A stretch of 64,000 bases of DNA from Axinella damicornis (taxonomy: Eukaryota > Porifera > Demospongiae > Axinellida > Axinellidae), in the NCBI GenBank assembly GCA_963931865.1, contig OZ007507.1, positions 15,620,450-15,684,449 of the forward strand. The letters are read 5' to 3'. The notes beneath the pieces are model-generated. The model had not been told where the DNA came from and ran no database searches. It was given only the letters and a program-made list of their open reading frames with translations. The position numbers were made by a program, and so were the translations under genes. This document shows positions 63,911-64,000 of this stretch, piece by piece. Every line of letters starts with the position of its first letter. The first letter of the stretch is position 1.

Positions 63911-64000
63911 TGGTCATGCCCTCGGGTCCAGCTGTGATGGTGGCCACGTGGAAGGGCGATATGCCTGGACACTATGACGTTGCCGGCCAGAGTCAGTTAT
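63911..64000 (+). CDS. Possible exon running off the window
   Basis: M-V-M-P-S-G-P-A-V-M-V-A-T-W-K-G-D-M-P-G, then H-Y-D-V-A-G-Q-S-Q-L is open to the edge. Too short to assign. Confidence 0.2.

Noticed and set aside
1..64000. tRNA, rRNA and CRISPR features
   Set aside because: By eye I found no tRNA with both internal boxes, no rRNA core sequence and no regularly spaced direct-repeat array. A computed scan (for example a covariance-model search) was not possible.

Overview
The window is animal nuclear DNA. Genes are split by GT-AG introns, introns and spacers are full of short foldback transposons, and there is one 200-base assembly gap (33345-33544). The protein families fit a demosponge: Death-domain proteins carrying a helical domain that I associate with sponge gene models, RING/TRAF-like proteins, and a TRPA-type channel. 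Amphimedon queenslandica or a close relative is my best guess. This is inference; no search was possible.

0-9 kb: a RING / TRAF-zinc-finger / coiled-coil / MATH gene without introns (3129-6615, + strand) is cut in two by a 5'-truncated non-LTR retrotransposon (3691-5406). The element is flanked by a 7-bp target-site duplication and ends in an A-rich tail. Removing it and one duplication copy would leave one open frame of about 587 codons. Three small MAGNK/MAGKK start-codon relics lie around it.

9-16 kb: mostly repeats (hAT-like and other foldback MITEs), with no convincing gene.

16-36.6 kb, minus strand: a gene of about 20 kb. I traced 20 exons by splice sites, reading phase and family match. 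In order they encode a helical domain (called domain X here), a Pro/Ser/Thr-rich linker, about 12 ankyrin repeats, six transmembrane segments with a pore loop, and a TRP-box-like helix. This is a TRPA-type channel with an unusual N-terminus. Its introns hold many MITEs, a TTAA-flanked element and a candidate nested first exon.

36.6-49.5 kb: repeat-rich. It holds a 2.5-kb inverted-repeat element, a near-perfect 290-bp hairpin, a two-exon Arg-rich fragment resembling Helitron-associated proteins, an interstitial telomere-like tract, and several weak exon candidates.

49.5-53 kb, minus strand: a second gene with a Death domain followed by another copy of domain X. Domain X begins and ends in the same intron phases in both genes. 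The Death gene is either a separate adaptor-type gene or, if one long intron is spliced, the 5' end of the channel gene.

53-64 kb: nested inverted repeats, two roughly 1-kb copies of a segment carrying an exon-like piece, two LINE fragments, and members of a MITE family with TAGYCTCG.. ends and 9-bp target duplications. That family recurs across the whole window, from a 606-bp form down to about 50 bp.
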